DNA from: Whitmania pigra
Lineage: Eukaryota > Annelida > Clitellata > Hirudinida > Haemopidae
DNA length: 64,000 bases
Assembly: GCA_021613335.1 (NCBI GenBank)
Contig: JAJTWR010000365.1
Span: 516,501 to 580,500 of the forward strand
Reading direction: 5' to 3'
In this document: positions 41,660 through 52,324 of the stretch, piece after piece
Numbering within the stretch: position 1 is the stretch's first letter
Layout of the letters: every line of letters begins with the position of its first letter
The notes under the pieces: model-generated
Databases searched by the model: none
What the model was told of the DNA's origin: nothing
The model's input: the letters and a program-made list of their open reading frames with translations, nothing else
Translations under genes and position numbers: made by a program

Positions 41660-42109
41660 GTAATTATTGTTAATGTGGCTTATGATGATGTTGTTATTGA
41701 CGTTATTATCTGACAGATGTCTTACATTTTATTAATTGAGTTATCATTATTGCAGCTAAGTGATGTTGGAGAGTGTAGGAAGCCAATTATTATGCTTTCG
41801 ATTAGTTTTGTTGAAATTCTATTCATTCTAGCTAAGCTAATTATTATAATTTAGTAATTTCTATCACTTATTAATCAAGTTGTTCAATCATGAATATTTA
41901 ATAACCCCTTCTAGATACCTGGTTGGTACGGAGCATGGAGACATCCACAAATGCAACTGTGCGCGCACTGATCAGTTCGTAAAGTCTTTCAAAGGACATG
42001 CTGTGAGTGTCATCCCTTGTAATGAATTAGTAAGCTATTTTATGTCTGCTACTCCTAAGCAGGTCCTAAAAAGCAAAATGTAAAGTTGCATATAATTGTA
42101 ATCATTGTT

Positions 42110-42194
<85 letters not shown>

Positions 42195-43091
42195 TATTAC
42201 CATCATCATCATTACCACAGGGTCAGGTATATGAAGTACTGTGGTCCCCCTTCAATCCTCAAGTCTTCCTCAGTTGCGGATCGGACTGGACCGTTAGGTT
42301 GTGGGTTCAAAACCGACAGACTCCTGTTCTCACGATGTTTTCATCTCAGGTTCATTTGATTCTATTGCTTGTGTAAACATTGTATGATTCAATTTTATTA
42401 GTAAGTAATGATTCATTCTTAGATTATTTTTATTTTATCTTGGATTCCGTTACTTAGAAACTTTTATGTAATTGATTAATACCAAGGATTTTATATTAAT
42501 TGATAAATAAGCTAGAATTTATAATAAATTATCATCATTCATGAGGTGGATGGTTTAATGGAACATGTGCATCAACAAATTTATTTATAATTAATAATTA
42601 CTGCTGATCCCTTAGAAAATGTGAATACATGTCATTTATTAATTTCAGAAGTCTGTAAGAGGCATCTGCTGGTCCCCAAAATGTTCAACAATGTTTGCTT
42701 CTGTCAATTCAGATCAACTTGAAGTGTGGAACCTGGCTGTGGACTTGTATGATTGATTGATTGGTTGATTGATTGATTAGTTGATTGATTTACTAAGGAA
42801 TTCATTCATTAATACATCCTACACCAACTTACAAAATATTCTGCCAAAGGTTGGAGCCGATATTAAGGTACGTGCCTGTGGGACCAGGACTGACTAGGGC
42901 TTTGTTTTCCTTGAACAGTGACTGCATCCTCATTGGCCAGAAGGATGGACAGGTGCTCGTACTCAAATTGATCGGAATTTCCTATGGGAATATCGACCAG
43001 GTGGGCATTTGCTAAGACTCAATTTTTAAATATTTTATTAATTTGATGTATTATTTTACTATTATGATCATGATCATGATAATGATGATGA

Positions 43092-43136
<45 letters not shown>

Positions 43137-43173
43137 TATTATTATTATTTTATTATTATTATTATTATTATTA

Positions 43174-43220
<47 letters not shown>

Positions 43221-43597
43221 GTTTATTGTTATTGTTGATTTGTTACTAAAAATATATGGCATTTGGTATAGTGCTTCAACTGATGTATACTCAGCCCAAC
43301 ATTGGGAAGTACCCGAGTTTTGATGATCTCAACTAATACGATATGAAAATTACTCAGCAATTGCTATCAACCCACATCTAATAATGGCTATCTAATGTCT
43401 GTACTAACCGCAATCATAGCAACAATCAGTTTATGTATTATTTTATTATTGATACAATATTGTTAGCAATTAGTATCGATTAGTTATTATGAATGATAAT
43501 AATTATTATTTGTTAAACTAATGTTGTCTTCTCATGATTTAAGGAAGAAGCTCTTAATGCAGTCATCGACAGTTGTGAAGTTATGTTGAACAATTAA
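36228..43597 (+). CDS. DNAI4: Axonemal dynein intermediate chain DNAI4/WDR78 (20 exons, 790 aa)
   Basis: An intermediate chain of inner-arm axonemal dynein (I1/f type), acting in motile cilia. Exons: 36228-36259, 36327-36453, 36920-36967, 37304-37368, 37604-37686, 38123-38313, 38395-38502, 38819-38927, 39119-39174, 39359-39464, 39782-40218, 40422-40499, 40657-40730, 40826-40974, 41331-41520, 41915-42002, 42221-42349, 42649-42746, 42850-43000, 43544-43597 (TAA); all phases close. The N-terminal half is Ser/Thr-rich with ETETRLIVELPSIVV and AIYRNLPVIDS. WD repeats begin at about residue 340: WSFASPITSWRGVNCFAWNA, GGLVCCWSIKNPD, HRGPVWSLKWK, YLVGTEHGDIHKCNCA, GQVYEVLWSPFNPQVFLSCG, VRGICWSPKCSTMFASVN, DCILIGQKDGQVLVLKL. 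A segment of about 40 residues between VGYGRLEK and GGLVCCW has no counterpart in the vertebrate protein as I remember it. Confidence 0.92.
41555..41662. repeat. ATT triplet array, DNAI4 intron
   Basis: About 33 ATT units with occasional frame slips. Other triplet arrays in this gene are the CAT/ATC array at 42110-42210 and the ATT array at 43090-43222. Confidence 0.9.
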
Positions 43598-43842
43598 AAT
43601 GGAAGCAATCATTTGGAATTACTATTTCTGACTTCTTGAACAGTGACTAGGGCTGCTGAAACTTATAACTCTATGCAAAAATTGCAAAATCCAGTATTTG
43701 AAAGAGGCTATCAAATATAATGAGTGTTTATCAGAAACACTGTCAGATGAGAGTGATGTTCTGCTTTTGGATTGTTAAATGTTTGTGGTCAGAAAATGAT
43801 TTTGAGTGAGGGTCATTTTGTTATTTTTAAAACTTAAAATCA

Positions 43843-43885
<43 letters not shown>

Positions 43886-44120
43886 TTTTGACTCAAAATA
43901 TCTCAATGTAACTTAGAACAAAAATTTATTTTTGTGAATTGAATACTTTAACCGAAACTGATTCCAAATTTAATTAGAATTCGGTGGTTTGAATGTTTTT
44001 AAGACCTTTTAGAGTTTAATTGGCATTGGGAGGGTAGTCAAAATTTTGGTTTAATTAATTTGATGTTAATTAATCTATTTAATTGACCTAGAAAAACGTT
44101 CTCGAGAATAAGAGATCAAG
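43598..44120. other. DNAI4 3' region and spacer
   Basis: Contains an AAT array (43846-43886) and no gene. Bases 43551-43619, spanning the end of the last DNAI4 exon, recur in altered form at 56594-56662. Confidence 0.5.
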
Positions 44121-44124
44121 ATTT

Positions 44125-44580
44125 GGACCATAGGGATATGGATCGGCCATGGGGGGTGAGGGCCGACCATAAGGGGTATGGGACGATCCTGGTTGAATCA
44201 TAGAAAGTACAGATAGACCATAGGGTTATGGCTGGACTATATGGAAGTATGTTTGGACAATAGGGAGACATGGTTTGACCATAAGCGGGTATGGGACGAC
44301 CTATAGGAGCGAAGGTAGACCATGGCTAGACCTTAGGGAGTATAGTTGGACAATAGGGGTAATGGTCGACCACAGGAGGATATGGTAGGCCTTAGGGAGT
44401 ATAGTTGGACAATAGGGGTAATGGTCGACCACAGGAGGATATGGTAGGCAATAGAGGTCAATGGTCGACCATAGGCGGGTATGGGGACGAGGTGTGGTTG
44501 GACCATAGGAGTATGGCTGGACTGTAGGGGAATATGGGTCGATCATGGTTGGATCATGGGGGTATGGGTCGACCCATTTT
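44125..44580. repeat. Degenerate G-rich minisatellite
   Basis: Repeating variants of GACCATAGGGGTATGG with TCGACC spacers, period irregular at about 25-35 bp. One segment (GGACAATAGGGGTAATGG plus flanks) is repeated exactly at about 44344 and 44406. The G-rich strand is plus. The minus-strand ORF through it is an artefact. Confidence 0.85.
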
Positions 44581-44856
44581 TAACTTCTAGTAACTGTAAT
44601 CTGCTGTGTTAGGGCTGTGCTCTCAATCCGGGAATAGCTCTTGTAAAATATTTTAGGACACGTTCGATTTTCGGTACGAGTTGCTTGCTATGTGGGCTCC
44701 ATATTGTGCGTTGCATAAAGTTGGCCCAGGTTCATGAATCCCACAAATTTACACAGTTATCTATTAAATTACTCTGATTTTTCACCCAAACATCCTTTAT
44801 ATGTTGGATGTTTTATATGGAGGATGTTTTATTAACGTCCGTTGCACGGCTAGGTG

Positions 44857-44929
44857 GTTGGGACGGTGCTCGTTCGAATCCGCGCTGCCTTCGTGGGAGA
44901 CGAAGCCTTGACCATTAGGCCATACGGGA
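44857..44929 (-). pseudogene. tRNA-like sequence (degenerate tRNA or SINE head)
   Basis: On the minus strand: TCCCGTA, then an A box TGGCCTAATGG (44922-44912), a perfect anticodon-type stem CTTCG/CGAAG around TCTCCCA, and a B box GGATTCGAACG (44881-44871). Box spacing is that of a tRNA. The 3' half cannot pair with TCCCGTA, the T stem has a mismatch, and the position before the anticodon is C rather than the usual U. A working tRNA is therefore unlikely. Confidence 0.55.
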
Positions 44930-45109
44930 GCCATCCTTTATAATATAAAATTTAACAGTAAAATTTTATTATTATTGAGATTTCATAGATAAATGCCTTT
45001 GATGTTGTACTTTATTGATTGATGATTACTTAGGTAATATATGTAATGTTAGTGTAAGTTATTACAGATGAGTTCTGGAAAGTGTCTTAATGATATTGAA
45101 AAGGACAAA

Positions 45110-46030
45110 TAAAAGCCTTCAAAGACTTGAATTTGTCAATTTCAGAAATTTCTAAGAAGGTTAATCGATCTCGAAGGGTTATAAGACATTAATGTAACGA
45201 TTCTGAAAGTTATGGATCAACAACTAGTCCAGAAAGACCTGAAAAACTTTCTGAACGTGAGAAACGAGTTCTTCTCCGTGCTTCCAAGGGGTTTAGATAA
45301 ACAAAAAACTTTAAAAATAAATTAAATTTGGAGGTTAGTCGATGAACATATTCAGGTGCCTTCAGAAGAGTAGTTTTCCAAAGTTTGTTAAGCTTCAGCA
45401 CGAACCACTTCTAATGGAGGCTCACAAGCAAGGAGATCCAGCTAAACTGAACAAAAGAGATGATGATTGCGGAGATGAACTGGGACTCTATTATTTTTCA
45501 GATGAAAAGAAAATAAATTTGGATGGTCCAGATGGCAATTATTATTGCACGGTGACAAAAGGCCCCAAAAACATTTTAAAAAAGAAATTTTCGAGGTGAT
45601 TCAGTTATGGCTCTGGGCTGTCATTTCCTCTCGTGGTTCATCCTTACTCGTCTTCGTGGGGGGAAAACAGAACTCACAAAAATATGTGGAAACACTGGAC
45701 CAGTATCTCTCTACGTCGTGTTGAGATGAGTCAGTCGTTTTTCCAGCATGACAATTCCTCGCTAGACACATCAGAACTGAAAAAAGCTTTTCTCCAGAAG
45801 AGGATTTTGAATGTTCGGACGTGGCCAGCTCGCTCCCCAGTCTTGAGTCCCATTGAAAATTGTCTGCTAGGATGGTGTTCCCCAATGAGAAGCAATATTT
45901 CAGTGCTCGGGAACTGAAAGATGCTTTTGAATAAGGCCTATAGGTGCAATATGCTCTGGTTAGAATTTTTGTCTTTTGAGCGAAATCTTATAAAGAGTAG
46001 TCTCATAACAAACACCTTGTGAACAATGGT
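45110..46030 (+). pseudogene. Tc1/mariner-type transposase relic
   Basis: Pieces in different frames give a Tc1-like order: helix-turn-helix region (SISEISKKVNRSRRVIR, near 45140), LSEREKRVLLRA (45250), the first catalytic block (FSDEKKINLDGPDGNYY, 45490-45545), FQHDNSSLDTSELKKAF (45740-45795) and WPARSPVLSPIEN (45825-45860) near the third catalytic region. Several frameshifts and stops (45210, 45320, 45597) rule out function. I did not find terminal inverted repeats. Confidence 0.85.
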
Positions 46031-46685
46031 ATTAATGTGAGCTTTGCAGGTGTGTTGTCAATGAGGACTCCGAGAGCAAGATTATGAATTCGTTGAACAG
46101 TGTTTCGCGATATGTACATGTAAGGACATCATTTTGCGGAAGGAACCTCGATAAGATGTACTCCCATCAGCCTGACTTACGTTGAAAACAATATAAAAAT
46201 CATTTCATTAGGCTGAATCAACGAGAAAAATTAAATATTTCGGAACACCGACTTAGAAGCAATGATGCCGTTATCAGGAAGATGCTTTTTCTCTTGATTA
46301 ATCAAACGCAAAGCAGGAGGTCATAACTTCAACTTCAACAAAAAAAGAACGATCAAGCCAAACGTCAGCTAATTTCAGAAGTCGACAAAAATTGAACGTG
46401 TACGATGATTTGTTGAAAGTTTTGAGATAAACGCCCCAAGATACGTCCTTAGATTAGCCTTAATATTAATGTTAGCAATAATCACTTTGTTTTTTTAACT
46501 GATATTTAATTATGAATGATGTATTGCGAATTAATCTTACAATAAAATATTGACTAACTAGCGGATTGTTGGGTACTTTGATTATGATTTAGGAGACAAA
46601 TTGCGCCGTTGCAACCGAAAAGCTCTCGAATGTGATGTAATAAAATTCCTCAAGATTTAAAACAAAAAATAATAAAGTTGAAAAA
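46030..46685. other. Spacer, no gene recognised
   Basis: AT-rich DNA between the transposase relic and the CUB-like gene. No long ORF or RNA structure is visible. Confidence 0.5.
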
Positions 46686-47579
46686 ATGGAATGTATCTGC
46701 ATCGTACTTGTTCTAGTAAGCACATTCTCCAAAAGTTGTGAGTTATTTTGTCTTAATAAAAATGAGGGGGTAGGTAGTGAAGGTCAAGCCAAAGTGTACT
46801 AATGTAAACAAGGTTGTTTAAAAATGAGCAAGATTTTGTGGCCTTCTTTTATGGATGATCCTGTTTCACAGACTGATCGTTTTTATTTATAAATATAAGT
46901 CAAAGTTCGACATTTACAAACTCGAAACTGGATTAAATCGTGGTATTTAAGAAATTACATTTATATCTTTCAAAGTTCAACTCTATTCTTTGAAAAAGTC
47001 CCTCAAAGTTCAAATTTAAACTTTAAAAATTAAAATTTTTAAATTTCATTTCAAATTAATTTTTTCCAGATCAAATCTTGGTTTCCATTGACTCAAACGG
47101 CCTAAGGGGCAGAATGACATCGCCGTTTTTTGAGTCTTTTCTTCCGTACGATCCAGACGATTCTGAGGACTTTACCCTCGATTCTAGGAATAAATGCACC
47201 AGTAAATGCGATCAGTTGAAAATACAACTTTTCGTCGACCATTTCAAGCTGGAAGATTCTCCAAGATGTCGAGCTGATTTTTTTCAGGTTATTTGACATA
47301 TTCCTTAATAACAGTATTTGCATTTAATGTCAACCCATACATCAGAGTTGAGTTCGATTGATAAAAAAAGATTGTTTTATTTTGATGTTCTTTCAAATCA
47401 AATCTTGAGATTAAATCAAAAATAAGTCAATTACCTGATTTAAAATATTCCTGAAGAGATTCTTAAACGTATTAAACTTTTTTTGAGAGTTTAGTCGCTT
47501 AAACCAAGCGATAAATTTTTTTTCGATGTAACATTGAAAAATCTGACAATGGAGCTTTTTGCAGGAGGGGGTGCACAAC

Positions 47580-47662
<83 letters not shown>

Positions 47663-48962
47663 GATAATGATAATGATAATGATAATGATAATGATAATGA
47701 TAATGATAATGATAATGAAATGATAATGATAATGATAATGATAATGATAATGATAATGATAATGATAATGATAATGATAATGATAATGATAATGATAATG
47801 ATAATGATAATGATAATGATAATGATAATGATAAGATAATGATAATGATAATGATAATGATAATGATAATGATAATGATAATGATAATGATAATGATAAT
47901 GATAATGATAATGATAATGATAATGATAATGATAATGATAATGATAATGATAATGATAATGATAATGATAATGATAATGATAATGATAATGATAATGATA
48001 ATGATAATGATAATGATAATGATAATGATAAGATAATGATAATGATAATGATAATGATAATGATAATGATAATGATACTGATAATGATAATGATAATGAT
48101 AATGATAATGATAATGATAATGATAATGATAATGATAATGATAATGATAATGATAATGATAATGATAATGATCCTGATAATAATAATATAATAATAATAA
48201 TAATAATGATAATAATAATGATAATGACGAAGACGATGACGATGGCGATGATAATGACATGATAATAATAATAATATAATAATAATAATAATAATGATAA
48301 TAATAATGATAATGACGAAGACGATGACGATGGCGATGATAATGACAATGATAATAATAATAATAATAATAATAATAATTAATCGCTCAGATGAGATGAT
48401 TGCAGGATTTGACAATAGAAGCGAAATGTTTTTAAAGATGAGGCGTGAATAAAAAATAACACTAGATTCAAAAACAACTTAGAGATGACGTTTTTGCTTG
48501 TAGCCCAAAGTTTATAACATTCCCCAAATGGCGTCCCTGCGATAAAACTAATATTCATAATTTCAGATCACTGCCACTTGCCTAGGTACAGTGGTGAAGA
48601 TAGGCAGGTATTGTGGATTAGATATTCCAGCCACGTTCACTATGTACAGATGCCAAAAGGTGGATTTTCGTTTTCAAACTGATCCGAAAAACAACTTCGA
48701 TGGTTACTTTATCACCTACCAAATATCTCCTGGTCCTCCTCCACCGTGGGACAAACCTTATGACATTCAAACATCGAACTTAAGGCCAGTTAACGTCTAC
48801 AAGGGTATGTTCGCCTCCCAGGCTGAGCGGAAAAGACTAAAGGATCTCCCTCCCAAGATTACATCAGATAAAGATCATTCAACAGCGTCCGATTTACCTA
48901 ACAAGCCTTCGATTGCTTTGTGTATTGTAATGGCTGTAATATTTAGAATAAATTGGTTATAG
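46686..48962 (+). CDS. Secreted CUB-like protein, possibly GPI-anchored (3 exons, 221 aa)
   Basis: Exons: 46686-46737, 47070-47287, 48567-48962 (TAG); frames close (phases 1 and 0). Residues 1-17 (MECICIVLVLVSTFSKS) form a signal peptide. A CUB-like fold follows: ILVSIDSNGLRGRMTSPFFE, two close Cys (NKCTSKCDQ), LKIQLFVDHFKLEDSPRC, and after exon 3 starts VVKIGRYCGL...TFTMYRCQKVDFRFQTD and GYFITYQI. This is the usual CUB order: G-x-SP-F, Cys pair, LxFxxFxLE, YCG, FxTD...GF. A Pro-rich stretch comes next. The C-terminus is hydrophobic (SIALCIVMAVIF) with only a few residues after it, as in GPI signals. AATAAA at 48947-48952 lies inside the last codons. Confidence 0.72.
47580..48380. repeat. Very long GATAAT/AAT array in the CUB gene intron
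   Basis: AAT units (47581-47637) lead into about 88 copies of the hexamer GATAAT (to about 48170), broken by single-unit slips (near 47718, 47833, 48030, 48078). It then ends in a twice-repeated segment with GATGACGATGGCGATGATAA (48228 and 48324). The Ser-Leu, Tyr-His and Ile ORFs on the minus strand are artefacts. Confidence 0.95.
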
Positions 48963-49010
48963 TTAATTTATTTCATTTGCTTAATTTAAAGTTTGTTTTG
49001 ACAGGTGCTG

Positions 49011-49738
49011 GACTATTGAACGAAGGAGTCGTTTTAACGATTCGTTATAAGGTCTAATTCGTTATTCGATATAAGATCCAATGTATATAGGAATAAAAAA
49101 ATTTGATTTAATAAATAAAACTAGTAAATTCAAATTTATCGCCAGAGTTTCAAAATTTTAATATTTCGAATAAATTTCGGGACTTTGTTGTTTTTATGCA
49201 TGTTTAATAATGGCAATATTAATGAATTAAAGACAATTCAACAAGCAATTGTTTGGCAGTTATGTCTCCGTCTTTGTATTTGATCCACGCCTTAGAAACG
49301 GCTACAATTCTTGCAGTGACTTTCTTGTCTCGAAGGCACTGTCCTTCGTTCAATAAGCGGTCAATGGTGGAAATGTTTTGCGCTTCTTTTAGCAAAACTT
49401 GAACCAAGTCACTGATGTTTCTTATGGCTTTTGCGTCGGCATTCAGTTTAGTATGCCACCCTTCCACATCGTTATTGGTGCGTTATTTTTTTGCTTCTGG
49501 CCAATATTCAGGGCGAACAATTTAAATATATTATCTTTTATTCGTCGGTTCAAATTTGTATTTGTCATGTAAAAATTATTTAAGTATTGTGGTAGACGAA
49601 ATAACGAATTGGATCTTATAACGACTATTGAACGTAGACGATATAACGAATAACGAAGGAGACCTTATAACAAATCGTTAAAGCTCGTTATAAGGTCTAA
49701 TTCGTTATTCGATATATCGTCTTTTTCGTTCAATAGTC
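49011..49738 (-). mobile_element. MULE-like element with terminal inverted repeats
   Basis: Both ends show GACTATTGAACGAA (49011-49024, and inverted at 49725-49738). Inside each end, further copies of CTAATTCGTTATTCGATAT and CGTTATAAGGTC form nested direct and inverted repeats. On the minus strand 49500-49219 reads NNDVEGWHTKLNADAKAIRN and continues to a stop. It resembles the C-terminal part of MULE-type transposases (TNN-x-VEGWH block followed by a helical stretch). Upstream, one stop breaks the frame. I found no clear target duplication. Confidence 0.6.
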
Positions 49739-50155
49739 TATGAGCCGGTTTTGACCAACTTCACCTGCGAAAAACTTCTTTCGCGAAAAGGGAGTATTGT
49801 GTTTGACCATAAAAGCCGTCAATTCTAGCTCAGCTTGAGCTACTTTATCTTGAGAGCTCGTTTGAAGTTCTACAAAACTGGCCAATATCCAAAGATCACC
49901 TCGGGCCTTTGTGTTTACTCATGTTTCGTGCTTGTGAGCCAGCAGACCTGATTTATTAATGTTATTTAACAAATATGAACAAACTTTACATTTCACTCCA
50001 AAGCGATTATTGGGATCTGCCTGTAACCAATCCTTTAGTTCGATGTCTGCCGACCAATCATCATTAAGTGCCTGATCGTGCCACATTTTAGATTTCTTAC
50101 GAGGTGGATCAACACTGCTAGTCACTGCTAATTGAATTTTTTTCATATATTTCAT
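49739..50155 (-). pseudogene. hAT-like transposase N-terminal relic
   Basis: The frame from 50155 reads KDWLQADPNNRFGVKCKVCSYL, a zinc-finger-like CxxC stretch preceded by the Trp typical of BED/TTF-like N-termini in hAT transposases, and stops at 49919. In a neighbouring frame towards 49741 come ELTAFMVKHNTPFSRKKFF and related sequence, a helical block common in the same proteins. The coding similarity ends where the MULE-like element begins, so that element may have split it. Confidence 0.5.
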
Positions 50156-50159
50156 ATTT

Positions 50160-51410
50160 CAATATAGTACGTGCGTGCAAAGATGGTGGAAAAGAAGAAA
50201 TTCGGTAGTGATGAAGGTTTTTTATTGAAGAAGTAAACCCAAGAACCCTACAGACTATTATTTTTACTCCAAAAAATTTTCCAAAATTTCCAAAACACTT
50301 AAATTTCCGAACAAAGCACCTAGAAACCCAGATTAAAAAAGCCAAAACCTTTGCTTAAAAACCCAACACTGGAAACCCTGGTTATCGATGAGACAGAATT
50401 GAAGAATTTCATCAAAGCAGGAGTTTCGCAAAAACAAAAGAAACTATTTTGAAAGTAACTTGGACAATCTTGTGCTTTATATTGGACTTCTTTATTTCTA
50501 GGTAACAGTTTTTATTTAATAAATATAAATAACCAATATGAATGAGTGGACAAGGAGGACGGTCAATAAAAAACGAACTTGTTTTTTTGGATTAACACCT
50601 CTCTCTTTCCGTCATATGTCATCATTAAAATATTAGAGTTTTGCTCGCCTTATGTATTTGTATTTGTATTTAGCCAATGTTTTGAGTGCCTTATGTATCC
50701 GGATAGGATGTGAAGGCACTTCTTAATCGATCCACCATTTATATAGTACCCCTACCCGAGGGCGCTCCCTGACAGTTACCTTCACCGCCGTTCGCAACCC
50801 TCTGAGCCAACTCGCATGCAAATATGGAGGCAAACACTGATATCAATATTATCCTCACAGAGCTTATAGATACAATTATGAATTAGATTATTTTTTATTT
50901 TTATAAGTTAAATCTATTTATTAGTGGCATTAATAACAGCCAAGAAATGAATACTTTGGTATGTATTCAAAGTGCAAGTTGAATGAGAGGGTAGATAGAG
51001 TTTATGCGAACGGCGGTAAAAAGCAATAATCGTTACGTGTCGTGTTCGCTATCCAGCTTGCACCGCCACAAAGCGTCCCTGGTATACAAATCTACAAATT
51101 CGACTCCTGTTCCTGCGTGAAGTTTGTCAGAAACAAACGCAGCGAAACAGAGCGTCTCCTTCTGGTTGACCCGTCAAAATTTTGTTCTACTCTATTTTGT
51201 CGCCGGGCCATCTTGAGGGAATGAGAAGTTTCGCAGATTGAATCCCGTGGCACAAACAACCATAAAAATACATCAAAAGGGCACACCTGATAAACGGTAG
51301 ATAGAGGAAACAGTCTGTGCTAGATGTAGATACGCTTATATCGATTAAACCTTTCAATTACCAAAGTACAAAGTAAATTGATCTAAATATTTAAATTTAT
51401 GTTATGTTTT
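50160..51410. other. Spacer with a SINE-like fragment
   Basis: No gene recognised. Bases 50738-50823 form the second SINE-like copy. ORFs at 51042-51286 overlap on both strands and lack family features. Confidence 0.4.
50738..50823 (-). mobile_element. tRNA-derived SINE-like element, copy 2 (internally deleted)
   Basis: The minus strand opens TTTGCATGCGAGTTGGCTC, with an A-box-like TGGCTCAGAGG (one mismatch). It then jumps to AACTGTCAGGGAGCGCCCTC and TACTATATAAATGG, matching the head and the GCTCCCTCAGG...TATATAA part of copy 1 at 29655-29830 but lacking the B-box segment. Confidence 0.5.
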
Positions 51411-51413
51411 TAG

Positions 51414-51500
51414 TGCTGAGCATTAACTGGTGTCTTGCAAAAGAATGATTAAAAAGGAATATTATATTATAAATAATTTAAATCGAAACCGTTTGGATAA
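51414..51500. repeat. Left arm of an inverted repeat flanking the DEG/ENaC gene
   Basis: Pairs with 53935-54021 in inverse orientation over 87 bp with about 6 mismatches counted by eye and no gaps. Similarity stops at both ends of the arm. The arm holds AAATCGAAACCGTTTGGATA at its inner end and GGTGTCTTGCAAAA towards its outer end. Confidence 0.9.
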
Positions 51501-52175
51501 TGACAGGCGGCAGGAACTGCGTTTATCATCTTCTCTTGACTTACAAAGATGATAATGAGTAAGACCAACCTTAAGGCATTTTTTTGTTTCTAATATTTCA
51601 TTTTAAAAGTTCCTTTTATCACCTTTGCCTTAATATGACATTTACAAGTAGAAATCAAAGGGTTTAAATCAGAGTTATAATATAAGTTCTACACATATTT
51701 TATATTTTCGGAGATTAAAAAAATGTGCATATCAAATATACATGTATAAAAAATCTCATATATGCCTTGGCCTGCTGATTTGTAATTATCCTCGATTTAT
51801 CGTCATTGTTATTTCCATTCAAGTAAATTGGAATCCATGTTCATGAATGTCTAGCAAAACAGTCTTTGTTTGCATTAAAAATAATTAGTGCATTGTCGTT
51901 GAATAAGATTCAGGTCATCACATAGAACCAACACGATTGCCTAAAATTACATTATATTTATTACAGTTATTATTATTATACACTTTACTAAAAAGGTGCT
52001 ATCATTGGTGATATTGCGACGAGCAAGAGCAAACCATTGCCGTTATCCAACAACTTTATATCTCCTAATGATTTTGTTCCTATTAGCGGAAAACGTAAAT
52101 AGGAAACTATCAGTCACATAATGAAAGTCTGCGAGAATATAACAAACAATGATTTGTCCCAGATGAATACAAGCT

Positions 52176-52185
52176 TATATATAAG
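52176..52185 (+). promoter_or_regulatory. Candidate TATA box of the DEG/ENaC gene
   Basis: TATATATAAG lies about 140 bp before the start codon, within the inverted-repeat bracket. It suggests the intronless gene carries its own promoter, though TATA-like strings are common in this AT-rich DNA. Confidence 0.4.
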
Positions 52186-52324
52186 AGATCCAACAAAAAG
52201 ATTTTCCACCCTGGAAAAAATTGTAAAACACTGGCAGATTCTGAAGTTATATTGCAGTGATTCGATTGAGTTACAGTTAAAGGAAAAGTAAAAATGCATA
52301 TATTCAATCTAAATTAATACGAAC

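Noticed and set aside
44301..44546. Minus-strand 81-codon ORF rich in Tyr, Pro and Thr
   Set aside because: Translation of the G-rich minisatellite.
45601..45917. ORFs on both strands at 45.6-45.9 kb as separate genes
   Set aside because: The plus-strand frame is one broken piece of the Tc1-type transposase relic and the minus-strand frame is its shadow.
51042..51286. Overlapping ORFs on opposite strands upstream of the channel gene
   Set aside because: Both are short, neither resembles a known family, and no splice signals or polyadenylation signals support them.
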